Position numbers and translations under genes: made by a program
Notes under the pieces: model-generated
Told to the model about the DNA's origin: nothing
Databases searched by the model: none
What the model saw: only the letters and a program-made list of their open reading frames with translations
Part shown: one piece after another, positions 1-8,387 of the stretch
Layout: every line of letters begins with the position of its first letter
How positions within the stretch are numbered: the first letter of the stretch is position 1
Assembly (NCBI RefSeq): GCF_003627755.1
Contig: NZ_CP032697.1
Location: 186,001 to 250,000 of the forward strand
Reading direction: 5' to 3'
DNA length: 64,000 bases
Source of the DNA: Rhizobium jaguaris
Lineage (GTDB): Bacteria > Pseudomonadota > Alphaproteobacteria > Rhizobiales > Rhizobiaceae

Positions 1-28
1 GATAGACTGAAGGAGCGCGCAAGCTGGC

Positions 29-1405
29 ATGATGGATGATGACGGCGAGACGATCGCGACCGAAACCGTGGCCGATCTGGTGAAGGTGACGAAAGGCGCC
101 GAGGATCTCGGACTGTCATTATCGGAGGCAAAGACCCTCCTCGCCAAATTGCAGCAGGCGATGGTGGAGACGCAGGTGGAATCGTGGCTCAGGGAAAATC
201 GCGATCTGAATGGCGCCCGTCTACGCAGCAAGGGAAGTTATCCCGTCACCTTTCATACGCTATTCGGCGACGTGCAGCTGAAGAGCCCGCGCTATTGCCT
301 GGCACGGATAGACGGCGCGAACGGTCCTGCAACGATCTCACCTCTACGGAAACTGATCCCCGACCACATCGCGCCCGAGCGCCTCTATCTGGAGACCCGG
401 TGGGCGTCGCTCGTGCCCTATGCCGCCGCCGCCGAGCTATTGGCCGACGTGCTGCCGATCGATTGCGGCGCCAATGCTACGACGGTCCGCCAGCATGCAT
501 TGCGCGCGGCCCGCCGTATCGAGCGGGAGCTGACGGAAGAAAAAGTCTCCTTCATGCAGGATGCTTGCCCACGCGACTGGATGAACCTGCCCATTCCGGA
601 TGGCCGCATCGTCATCGGCCTCGATGGCGGATACATCCGCGACCGCAAAGACCGGAAGAGGAACTTCGAGCTGATCGTCGGCCGCTCACTGCCCGAAGAC
701 GGTGATCCGCGCTACATCGGTTTCGTCCACGGCTACGACCGTAAACCGCAGCGGCGGATTCTCGATCATCTTAAAAAGCAGGGCGTGCAGGCCAATCAGG
801 ATATCACTTTCATCACAGATGGTGGCGAAGAGGTCCGTTCGCTCGCCGAGATGATCGCACCAGCGAGCGAGCATGTCCTCGACTGGTTCCATATCACCAT
901 GCGCATCACAGTCCTTCGCCAGTTCGCGCAGGGGTGCGAAAACTACCACGAGCAGGCCGGGCAGGATCTGATTGAAAGCCTACGCAGGATCAAATGGCAT
1001 CTCTGGCATGGCAACGGCTATCGTGCCCGTGACGAAATCGCCGACCTGCAATTCGATGCGGAAGGTCTCGAAACGGACTATCCCAACATGCGCAAGTTCC
1101 TGACCGCCATCGGCGAATTCCAAGTTTACATCGCCTCCAACAGTGCGAGCCTGATCAATTACGGCGAGCGCTATCGGTCCGGCGAGCGCATCTCCTCGGC
1201 TTTCGTCGAGGCCACCGTCAATGCTGTCATCTCCAAGCGGTTCGCGAAAAAGCAGCAGATGCAGTGGAGCAGGACCGGTGCGCACCTTCTGCTACAAACC
1301 CGCACGCAGACCCTTGACGGCTCCCTGCGTTCAACCTTCCTGCAATGGTATCCGGGCATGGCTAACGACAATCATGAGAAGCCCGAAATGGCCCGCGCCG
1401 CCTGA
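29..1405 (+). CDS. ISKra4-family-like transposase
   Basis: A 458-residue DDE transposase that I recognise as ISKra4-like. An N-terminal helical region is followed by a catalytic core with Asp199 in VIGLDGGYI, Asp264 in FITDGGEE and the HVLDWFHI segment near 282-289. It would cut and paste its own element. An AAGGAG Shine-Dalgarno at 10-15 lies about 13 bases before the first ATG; a second ATG follows directly, so the start is certain to within one residue. The reading frame is complete. I could not define terminal repeats, because the left end lies at or beyond the window edge and no matching repeat was seen after the stop. It borders the STAND/EAD locus, which fits an island boundary. Confidence 0.88.
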   Translation: MMDDDGETIATETVADLVKVTKGAEDLGLSLSEAKTLLAKLQQAMVETQVESWLRENRDLNGARLRSKGSYPVTFHTLFGDVQLKSPRYCLARIDGANGPATISPLRKLIPDHIAPERLYLETRWASLVPYAAAAELLADVLPIDCGANATTVRQHALRAARRIERELTEEKVSFMQDACPRDWMNLPIPDGRIVIGLDGGYIRDRKDRKRNFELIVGRSLPEDGDPRYIGFVHGYDRKPQRRILDHLKKQGVQANQDITFITDGGEEVRSLAEMIAPASEHVLDWFHITMRITVLRQFAQGCENYHEQAGQDLIESLRRIKWHLWHGNGYRARDEIADLQFDAEGLETDYPNMRKFLTAIGEFQVYIASNSASLINYGERYRSGERISSAFVEATVNAVISKRFAKKQQMQWSRTGAHLLLQTRTQTLDGSLRSTFLQWYPGMANDNHEKPEMARAA

Positions 1406-1491
1406 CCGCACCACAAATCCTCATGCCCCCCCTTCTCCCTCGTTTTGATTTTCTGCACTGCGCTGGAGATCGGCAAAGACAGGATCAGACC

Positions 1492-4400
1492 TTAGGGAAT
1501 AAAGGCCGTGAGACGGACCTGGAGTTCCAAATCGGGTGCACTGGTGGCCTGACTGCCCTTGGCGAGTTCCGTCAGCGCAGCTAGAACGTCTTGGTCTTGC
1601 GCGCCCGCGGCAAGGAAAAAGCGTGAGAGCACCGTGTCGAGCACGGTTGCCTCGGCTGCAGCGATGGGCACGAGAATACGAATGGTCGCTTGCTGCTCCT
1701 CCGGCGATAACGACGGATCCGCCAAAGCACGCGCAACGAACCGGGCGGCGATGAGCGGCGGGAACCCGGGGTCGGGAATATTGACCAAGGTCCCCTGTGG
1801 CAGGGGCTGCTCGGCATCCCAGCCTTGATCGATGTTCAATCGCCGAAAGTCCTCGAGCGGTCGCTGGTAGACTTCCGCAAGCTGCGTCAGCGAGGTCGCG
1901 TTCAAGAGTTTATCGGAAAGGGGAATGGTAAACTGAGGATCGCGGTCGGCGTATGTCTCACCCACCTTATGCTGAGCAGCGAAATCGGGTGCCGAAGGGT
2001 CCACGGCCAGGCGCTCGGCGAGGTCGACGACGTCGAATGCGCCGACTGCAGGGGCTCCCCACCAGCGAGATGCCATCGCGTTGACACGCGCCGTTGTGCG
2101 CGCGCAGAAGGTGCTGTCCTGAATGTTGTGGGCCGAACTGCGCGCGGCTGCGAGCGCCTGGGCGATCCATCCGAAATCCGGCGACGATATTTCGATCGCC
2201 TCCGCCAGGGCGGTGCAGGCTGGCGCGTTGAAGCCGGCAAAGCCATAGCGTAGCCCGAGCGCGCGCGTGATGAGTGTCGCGGATGTCGCCCGGCCGCCCG
2301 GAAGCCGCGAGAAGGCTTCGGCGAAGGCAGAAAGACGCCTGCGATGAGTCCCCCATGTATCGCCCTGGCCGCGGCGGCCCGCACCTGCGGCGATCACATC
2401 TGTCGTGCCCACCGCGTCGACGGCCTGCGAGAGAGCTTGGTCGAGTTGCTCAACGGCCCCGGCTTCGCCTGCGAGCCTGCGCAGGGCGAGGGTCGTGATC
2501 CCGAGGCTTTCGCGAAATTCGCCGCGGTTGGGGGCCAGCGCCGCGGCACCCAGAGCCGGAACCCAACTCCGCACCCATTCCACCCTTGGGTGTTGTAGCA
2601 CGGCATCGAGCAACGCCCACAAGGAGCCCTGACGATACTCGCGATAGCCATAGGCCGCATGGAGCGCGACATATTGCTGCAAAAGCGGTTCTCCAAGACC
2701 CGGATCCGCCGCCGTCAACGCGACCAGGTCCGGCCCGTCAAGTTCGGCGAGATATCCCTTTGAACCCGCCATCATCTCCCGGCTCGCAAAAAGCTCGATA
2801 TCGGCACCTGCCAACAACGATCGATCCACTGCGGAATCTGTCAGACGTGCGACGATCGAACGCGCTTCCTCCAGCGGGGGAGGCGGGGGTAGCGAGGTCA
2901 CGGGCACAGGAGTCTTGTCTATAGCAGCATCAACCCACTGCGAAAGGCACTGAAGCACCGGCGAAGGCGGCGCAATCGCAATCGCTTTCCGTGTTCGGTC
3001 GCGAAGACCTCTGGCTCCCTCGATGTTTTTGGAAGCACCGAGCCAGGCGATGGTCAACAGCAGGGCCTGATACCAGGCTGCGTCCATCTCCAGCGCGAAC
3101 AGGTCGAGCCGCCGCTCTGCGCCATCGACGTCGCCTTGAACGGCCAAATCGAATACCGGCTGCGCCCGGCGCTGCTCCTTGCCGAAGGCCACGACCCGCA
3201 ACGCCACTTCGGCCAGCAGTATGGGGGAGAGGCCATCGTCATGGGCGGCAGTCCTCAGCGCCAGTTCGAGCACGCGTTCGAAGGCGTTCGGGTCGCGAAG
3301 CCGCTTTAAGTGCTGTCGTTCATATTGCGCGTCGAGCACAAGCGATACGAGCTTTTCCGTGAGCACGTGCCGCGCAAGCGGGTCGGCCGCCGCCGCGGCC
3401 AAATGCTGGGGAGCATGCCGAAGCCCATAATTGTCCCACTCGGTCCACTTATTCGAGAGACGGTCGGTGTAGTGTTCGCCGACGGCACGGTTCGCGGAGC
3501 GAAGATTGACCTTGTCGGCTAGGAAATCTGCAAAGGAACGGTGAACAACCCGCCAGGTTTCCACTCCGCCGACTCGCTCGCTGCCCAAGAGACGCGTCCA
3601 GCGTGAAAGGGCCCGTTCCGTGATGGCCTGCGGATCGCGCCCCGTTTGCGCGCCGAGCCAGTCCGCGGTCACGGCTTCGGCAGCGACCGCGAGGCGTTCG
3701 ATCACGGGACGGTACAGCGTATCCCAGTCAGCCCAGCCCTCCGCTTGTGCCTCCTTCATTTTGGACCAGAACTGTTCGTAATACCCCTGAAGGCCCTGCG
3801 GCAACTTGTCCAGGTCGAGCGATGGCTGCCCAGCCTCGCGCGGCGATATCATGTCGGCAAGGACATAGCTCAGGTACATAAAATTGCCTTTGCTTGCGCT
3901 CTTGAGCCGTTCGACAAAGGCGTCCGCGCCAAGCGGCGGGCGCAAATCAGCCAGAGTCGCCTTGATCTGCTCATCCCGAGCCACGCGCTGTTCCAAGTAC
4001 GTCTCTATGGCCATTTTCTGGTCTGGCGCATCCCAAAGGATTTCGTAGCTGGCTTTCGGCGTATTGGGCTGTGTTAGCAGATGCCCGCCGGTTGGTCTGT
4101 GCGTGACCACGACGTAGACACCGTGGGGCAGATGCGTTGGGAGCAACAGCGGATTGGCGTTGGTCGGCGGACGCTCCGCTTCATCGAGACCGTCGACCAC
4201 GATCCATACAGGCGCTGATTTTGCGGCTACTTCCTTGAGCAGGCGACCCAGGTACGTCGCGTCCTCGCCCGCCTTGGAAGGCAGACGATCGTATTTCAAC
4301 CCGTAGCGGATGATAATGGTGGCGCACAGATGCGTGAGGAACTGTTCTGCTGCGGTCAGACCGCGGCTGGCGTTTGCGAAGAAGCAAAGTGCATCGTTCC

Positions 4401-4569
4401 GCCGCGCGATCTCCGCGGCAAGCGCCGTCTTTCCGAGGCCAGCGTCCGCGACGACTTCGAAATAGCCGCACACCGACGCAGCGCGAAACGCATCGAGCCT
4501 TGCGAACACCGGCTCGCGGCCGACGAATGCGCACGAGGCGGCCTCGACAAGCTCAGGAAAGTCAAGCAC
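1492..4569 (-). CDS. STAND-class NTPase with LysM-like segment
   Basis: A 1025-residue signal-transduction NTPase. A FVGREPVFARLDAF entry motif at residues 15-28 precedes Walker A (ADAGLGKTAL, 41-50), Walker B (VWIVVDGLDEAE, 121-132) and a sensor-like VVVTHRPT near 153-160. A long helical-repeat region, probably the sensor, makes up most of the rest. Residues about 880-941 resemble one LysM unit (DFRRLNIDQGW then LPQGTLVNIP). There is no signal peptide or membrane segment, so it should be cytosolic. STAND proteins are ATP-driven switches common in bacterial conflict and antiphage systems. The only usual start in frame is the GTG at 4567-4569, which lacks a Shine-Dalgarno. The frame stays open upstream to a stop at 4696-4698 and encodes a conserved-looking motif there, so the true start may be disrupted. 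It lies just downstream of the small EAD-like gene on the same strand. Confidence 0.8.
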   Translation of the reverse strand: MLDFPELVEAASCAFVGREPVFARLDAFRAASVCGYFEVVADAGLGKTALAAEIARRNDALCFFANASRGLTAAEQFLTHLCATIIIRYGLKYDRLPSKAGEDATYLGRLLKEVAAKSAPVWIVVDGLDEAERPPTNANPLLLPTHLPHGVYVVVTHRPTGGHLLTQPNTPKASYEILWDAPDQKMAIETYLEQRVARDEQIKATLADLRPPLGADAFVERLKSASKGNFMYLSYVLADMISPREAGQPSLDLDKLPQGLQGYYEQFWSKMKEAQAEGWADWDTLYRPVIERLAVAAEAVTADWLGAQTGRDPQAITERALSRWTRLLGSERVGGVETWRVVHRSFADFLADKVNLRSANRAVGEHYTDRLSNKWTEWDNYGLRHAPQHLAAAAADPLARHVLTEKLVSLVLDAQYERQHLKRLRDPNAFERVLELALRTAAHDDGLSPILLAEVALRVVAFGKEQRRAQPVFDLAVQGDVDGAERRLDLFALEMDAAWYQALLLTIAWLGASKNIEGARGLRDRTRKAIAIAPPSPVLQCLSQWVDAAIDKTPVPVTSLPPPPPLEEARSIVARLTDSAVDRSLLAGADIELFASREMMAGSKGYLAELDGPDLVALTAADPGLGEPLLQQYVALHAAYGYREYRQGSLWALLDAVLQHPRVEWVRSWVPALGAAALAPNRGEFRESLGITTLALRRLAGEAGAVEQLDQALSQAVDAVGTTDVIAAGAGRRGQGDTWGTHRRRLSAFAEAFSRLPGGRATSATLITRALGLRYGFAGFNAPACTALAEAIEISSPDFGWIAQALAAARSSAHNIQDSTFCARTTARVNAMASRWWGAPAVGAFDVVDLAERLAVDPSAPDFAAQHKVGETYADRDPQFTIPLSDKLLNATSLTQLAEVYQRPLEDFRRLNIDQGWDAEQPLPQGTLVNIPDPGFPPLIAARFVARALADPSLSPEEQQATIRILVPIAAAEATVLDTVLSRFFLAAGAQDQDVLAALTELAKGSQATSAPDLELQVRLTAFIP

Positions 4570-4706
4570 ATAGTCGGCAGGCGGGGAAAATTGTGCGCCG
4601 AAGATGATGTCGCCATGGACCTCTCCGACAACGGCAACATTGCTGTGGTGGGCGCTGAGCCCGCCGACAACGCTACCCTCTGGACCACGGTGGATTCAGG
4701 GCACAT
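4570..4706 (-). other. Likely frameshifted 5' end of the STAND gene
   Basis: In the frame of the STAND gene this stretch reads SNVAVVGEVHGDIIFGAQ and then runs straight into the annotated protein, but it contains no ATG, GTG or TTG. A good start exists in another frame: ATG at 4704-4706, one base after the TAG of the upstream gene and preceded by GGGAAACTAGC. A single frameshift near 4675-4685 would join that ATG to the conserved motif. I infer that the ancestral gene began at 4706 and that this copy carries a small indel. A sequencing error or a non-canonical start are alternatives. Confidence 0.5.
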
Positions 4707-4707
4707 G

Positions 4708-5100
4708 CTAGTTTCCCGTGCCAGGCGGGCTCCCGAAGGTGATCCCGCCATGCACCTCCTCAGCGACCGCTATGTTGCTGCTGACGGCGACAAGCTGCCC
4801 AACAAGCCCACCAGAGGCTCCGGGCTTGACAGTCTCTACCTGTTTCAGAAGCGCTGCCAGTTTCTCGACGATTTGTTTGTCATCAGCGACCCCCGCCTCG
4901 CGGATCGCTTTCTCCGCCTCGGCTTTCTTCTTCGGGTCCTGAACGTAATCGTCCATGCACTTGGCGAGGCCAGGATTCGCACTCCCGAACTTGCTGACGA
5001 TCAGTGCCTTGAGGGCGTCGTAACCATCTTTGATCAGCGTGTCGCCGATGGTTGCTCCGATGGCGGTTAGCCCGCCCAAAATCACACTGACGGGATCCAT
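4708..5100 (-). CDS. Small effector-associated-domain-like protein
   Basis: A 130-residue protein that starts MDPVSVILGGLTAIGA behind a strong AGGGAGG Shine-Dalgarno five bases before the ATG. I chose this start over upstream ones for that reason. The helical fold with ALKALIVSKFG, GVADDKQIVEKLAALL and a glycine-rich tail resembles the N-terminal module I associate with large STAND and other conflict proteins, mainly in actinobacteria, where such effector-associated domains are thought to bring effectors to NTPase sensors. Here it is a separate gene, ending in NIAVAEEVHGGITFG, and the same motif recurs in the untranslated start of the STAND gene next door. It has no signal peptide; the first 20 residues are hydrophobic but look amphipathic. 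Role inferred: adaptor for the adjacent NTPase. The family assignment rests on memory of similar sequences. Confidence 0.6.
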   Translation of the reverse strand: MDPVSVILGGLTAIGATIGDTLIKDGYDALKALIVSKFGSANPGLAKCMDDYVQDPKKKAEAEKAIREAGVADDKQIVEKLAALLKQVETVKPGASGGLVGQLVAVSSNIAVAEEVHGGITFGSPPGTGN

Positions 5101-5709
5101 GATAACCTCCCTGTAGCTGATATTCTCGAGACGCGCGGCCTTTGGCCTAACCCAGCCTCGCACACCGCGCGCGCCTGATGTCCCAAACGGATTTGGGCGT
5201 GGCGTCCGCCGCGAAAATAGGACTGGCCGCCTAGAGTACTGCATGTCCAGTGTTAGCTGGGTCCGACGTGCCAGTTTCGCGCCATCACGCACGTTCGATA
5301 GAGTTCCATAATCCCATTATGCGCCACAATCAGTGTAGCCGCAAAGTTAAAGTGTCCTGTTTCTGCAAAGTTGAGCATGTGTTGGCGACGGTCCAACCTG
5401 CCGGAACTCGTGTAGTAACTTCCGCCGCGCGATTGCTGTCCATTTCCTTGGCTAAGCCTGTATGGGCCGCTAAACCATCTGGCATCAGAGTGGATTCTCT
5501 TTGCTGGTCGCCCAAACCGTCGTACAATGAAATTGAGATTGTCAGGAGATGCTTTATCGAACGAACAACCGTACAATATCATCCTCTTGAAAGTCGCCGT
5601 GGTTTCAACGCTGTAAAGTGCCCAAATGTTTTATGCGCTATCTCGTGCATTCTGCAGTGCACTCGTGCTTTTCTGTACAATTTCTGATTGTCGGAGTGGA
5701 GAAGCGACT
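5101..5709. other. Intergenic region without a convincing gene
   Basis: This 609-base gap separates the divergent EAD-like and I9-inhibitor genes and must carry both promoters. Short open frames on both strands are present, but none has a good ribosome site or a recognisable product. I saw no clear inverted repeat. Confidence 0.5.
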
Positions 5710-5970
5710 ATGAAAGTCGATGAATCATTGTCGAGAGAGGTCGAATCTGCTCGTCTCACCGGGCGTGCCGTCCCAGTGATAATCACCATGCGGAATGCAG
5801 AGGACGTGAAGTTCGTTTTGGAAAGCGGGATCAAGGCGAGTGTGACCTTTCAGCACATCCCAGCTGTTGCCGCTTCTCTGACTTCCGATCAGATCGAGCA
5901 GTTGGCCGCGATGCCTCAGGTTGAACTGATTGAGCTCGACACCGAGGCCAACGCGCTGCGCAAGCCGTAG
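5710..5970 (+). CDS. Inhibitor I9-like protease inhibitor or propeptide
   Basis: An 86-residue protein starting MKVDESLSREVESARLTG; I chose this ATG because of the GGAG-rich stretch just upstream. It has the pattern of the subtilisin propeptide/inhibitor I9 fold: a first strand VPVIITM, a central VTFQHIPAVAASLTSDQIEQL and a final strand VELIELDTEA. In the family this fold occurs as a cis-acting propeptide chaperone, or as a free inhibitor such as the fungal POIA1 type. Here it stands alone, without signal peptide or protease domain. It ends 81 bases from the end of a subtilase gene that converges on it, so I infer that it inhibits or helps fold that protease. Fold call fairly sure, partner inferred. 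Confidence 0.7.
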   Translation: MKVDESLSREVESARLTGRAVPVIITMRNAEDVKFVLESGIKASVTFQHIPAVAASLTSDQIEQLAAMPQVELIELDTEANALRKP

Positions 5971-6014
5971 CTGACCTGGCCGGATAGATCATAAGAAAAT
6001 GGAATGTGGGTGCA

Positions 6015-6041
6015 ATGGCCGTTGCATGTTGAAACGGCCAT
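6015..6041. terminator. Bidirectional terminator-like hairpin
   Basis: A perfect 9-bp stem, ATGGCCGTT and AACGGCCAT, with a 9-base loop lies between the convergent stops of the I9-like gene and the subtilase gene. There is no long T tract on either side, so strength is uncertain. Confidence 0.6.
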
Positions 6042-6051
6042 CGCTAAGCGT

Positions 6052-7296
6052 TCAGACGCCCCTCTTCGGCACCGTTGGTGGCGGGACCAGCGCTCCGGAA
6101 GCCGCATTTGCATTAACGCGACCATAGCCATAGAGCCGATCCCACCCAGGCATTCCCAAATTATCAACAGTGGAAGCTAACAGATTCCAGATCTGCTCGT
6201 TGTTCGAGAAACGATGGGCGCCCCAAGTGAGCGCCGCGGCTCCGGCAACATGAGGGCAGGCCATGCTGGTACCGCTCATCGTAGCGTAGCCGCCTCCCGG
6301 CGCCGTGGACAGGACGTTTAGTCCAGGTGCGCAGACATCAACTTCGGCCCCCCTGCTGCTGAACGACGTAATGACATTTCCGGAGTCGATCGCCGAGACG
6401 GAAATGACGTTCTTGTATTTGCCGGGAAAACCCACATTGCTGGCAGCCGGCGGCACAGGATCCTGGATTTGCGCATTTCCAGCCGCCGCCACGATCAGCA
6501 GGCCGCGGTCCCATGCCACGTTGCAAATGGTCTGCAAAGCGGTCGGTGCGGCAGACCCTCCGAGGCTCATGCTGATGATGTGCATTTTGTTCTGAATGCA
6601 CCAGTCGATGCCGGCGATAACCCAACTGAATTGTCCACTGCCGTTGCGGTCGAGCACCTTGACGGCATAAAGCGAAGCCTGCGGTGCGACGCCCACGACG
6701 CCGGCCCCATTGATCGCTGCAGCAATCGTACCGGCGCAGTGTGTGCCGTGACCTTGGTCATCCAGAGGGGTTGGTGCACCCGGTACAAAGCTCATACCGC
6801 CGCCGTAGTTGGTTTTTAGATCCGGGTGATTGAAGTCGATCCCGGTATCGACGACGCCGACACGAATGCCCTTGCCCTGGGAATTTCCCCACGCAGCAGG
6901 GGCCAAGATCTGTGCAACGCCAACCGGAATCGTTTCAGCCATCACCGCCGGCTGATTTTCGATCTGCAGATGTTGCAAGGCGCTACCGATTGCGTAACAA
7001 GGAGCGTCCTCCTCCACATTCGCGACATTGGCATTCTTGCGGAGGACGTCCATCTCACTTTTGAGGAGTTTAGCGCTGACGATCGGCGCTTCATATTGAT
7101 TTACGTCATATCCAACCGCTTCATCCTCTAGAACAGGACGGCCTGCCCCTATGGGCAACGATGTTGCATCGAGGAAGTGAGGCATCGCCTCCTGCGCAAT
7201 CGCGGCGCGCACGATCTCGAGCTTGTCCTTCTCTTTGTCGGGCCGTTTTTCTTTGGCCTTGAACGTAATGATCACGGATTTTCGCTGCTCTGCCAT
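6052..7296 (-). CDS. Subtilisin-like serine protease (S8), no signal peptide
   Basis: A 414-residue peptidase S8. The catalytic triad is visible: Asp150 in VGVVDTGID, His183 in GHGTHCAGT and Ser344 in SGTSMACPHVAG. The oxyanion Asn is probably Asn273 in AAAGN. Residues about 60-105 look like a built-in I9-type propeptide. The start MAEQRKSVII is chosen because AAGGGAGG lies seven bases before it, the same style of ribosome site as the EAD-like gene. The N-terminus is hydrophilic with no signal peptide, so the enzyme is probably intracellular or needs another export route; most S8 relatives are secreted. In the context of a STAND NTPase and an EAD-like adaptor, it is a plausible effector protease. 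Housekeeping or nutritional proteolysis remains possible. Confidence 0.88.
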   Translation of the reverse strand: MAEQRKSVIITFKAKEKRPDKEKDKLEIVRAAIAQEAMPHFLDATSLPIGAGRPVLEDEAVGYDVNQYEAPIVSAKLLKSEMDVLRKNANVANVEEDAPCYAIGSALQHLQIENQPAVMAETIPVGVAQILAPAAWGNSQGKGIRVGVVDTGIDFNHPDLKTNYGGGMSFVPGAPTPLDDQGHGTHCAGTIAAAINGAGVVGVAPQASLYAVKVLDRNGSGQFSWVIAGIDWCIQNKMHIISMSLGGSAAPTALQTICNVAWDRGLLIVAAAGNAQIQDPVPPAASNVGFPGKYKNVISVSAIDSGNVITSFSSRGAEVDVCAPGLNVLSTAPGGGYATMSGTSMACPHVAGAAALTWGAHRFSNNEQIWNLLASTVDNLGMPGWDRLYGYGRVNANAASGALVPPPTVPKRGV

Positions 7297-7569
7297 TGCA
7301 ACCTCCCTTGAAGTTCCATTTGACGAGGAATTCGCAAGAAACGCGCGAAATCGACCAACTGCTTCAATGTGAAGCAGGTACAAATTCGCCCTTCGACAGA
7401 AATAGGCATAAAAAACGGGTACGGCGCCATGGTAAAAGGCACCGGCAAGGTCTGCTATCTGTGGTTATGCAAGGAGTTTATAATAAAATACTTCGGCGCG
7501 TATTCGCTGTCAACTAGCATATGATACTGATACAACGATGAGTTGGACCGGGACCGTTCTCTTCTCCCA

Positions 7570-7686
7570 ATGCATCCACATAAGAGGAACCAAACCGAAG
7601 ACCTCCGGGCCGAGGCTGACCGTGATGCCTGGCGGCAGCAAGCCCAACAGTCACAGCGTGGTTTCCTACGCCGGATGTTCGGCTGA
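7570..7686 (+). pseudogene. Short fragment of a coiled-coil protein C-terminus
   Basis: A 38-codon frame reads TEDLRAEADRDAWRQQAQQ and ends GFLRRMFG. This resembles the C-terminal tail of plasmid or recombinase-associated regulatory proteins, but the rest of the gene is missing. The 273 bases before it, back to the subtilase start, hold no gene that I can support. Confidence 0.3.
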
Positions 7687-7748
7687 CGTCCTCTGTGGAC
7701 ATGTCCTCAGACCGTTTCAACGAAATAGTTGGGAAATAGGGGGCAAGA

Positions 7749-8286
7749 ATGTACAAGAAGTTCGGCATAGGGATCGCCATCGCGGCAGGCTGGGCAATCG
7801 CGTGGGCCGTCAAAGAAGAGTTCGCAATTCCGGACTACGCGATGTGGCTGGCGATAATCTCCGTAGTGGGCGTGATCTTCAGCTTTCAGGTTGAAAACCG
7901 CCTGTCGGCGCTCGAGGGGAGAGTGATCCGCAAGCATTACAACGGCGGCGTCAAACTGCTCGAAGGCGAGAGACACAAGCCACAGCACGCACAACCGGAA
8001 ACTCTGGTGGCTGGCGGCGCTATGGAAGGGTGGATCAAGGAACCGCATCAGATCCTCTTCGAGGACTTCAGATGGTGGGCGCCTGTCCTGAACCCAGAAT
8101 GTATCCGATCCTTGGGCTATCGAGTAAATCCACGACACCGATCTCAGAAACTCTCGCGGCCCAGCATTCGGCCGCCGGTTTCGCATCTGGTACAACGCCT
8201 GCGAGGTAGGGACGATGCAGATCGACGTTGGCGGTTTTGGGCTTCTCAACCCGGAGCGGTTCGCCGCCGACAGGCAGGCTGTCGCA
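7749..8286 (+). pseudogene. 5' part of a membrane protein gene split by an IS
   Basis: The frame opens with two hydrophobic segments (GIGIAIAAGWAIAWAV and AMWLAIISVVGVIFSF), followed by a charged cytoplasmic-looking region to about residue 120. Coding sense then appears to pass to another frame, which reads FGRRFRIWYNACEVGTMQ and GGFGLLNPERFAADRQAV up to the start of the IS repeats at 8287. I infer one gene with at least one frameshift, interrupted by the IS, with its distal part at 10334-10700. Function unknown. Confidence 0.45.
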
Positions 8287-8343
8287 TTGCCTCAAGAAGA
8301 TTGTTACTGAGCGAGTTCGTTGCCTCACCTAGAATGTTACCGT
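8287..8343 (+). repeat. Left-end double transposase-binding repeats
   Basis: The outer copy reads TTGCCTCAAGAAGATTGTTAC (first 20 bases, then C) and the inner copy begins TTGCCTCACCTAGAATGTTA, 33 bases further in. Both match the inverted copies at 10288-10333. Confidence 0.7.
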
Positions 8344-8387
8344 GACGGCACATGGCGCCATGATGCCCTCATCGCTAGGGAGGTATC

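Noticed and set aside
5253..5582. Minus-strand frame of 109 codons in the gap upstream of the EAD-like gene
   Set aside because: No ribosome site, no recognisable motif and an atypical composition; overlaps the probable promoter region.
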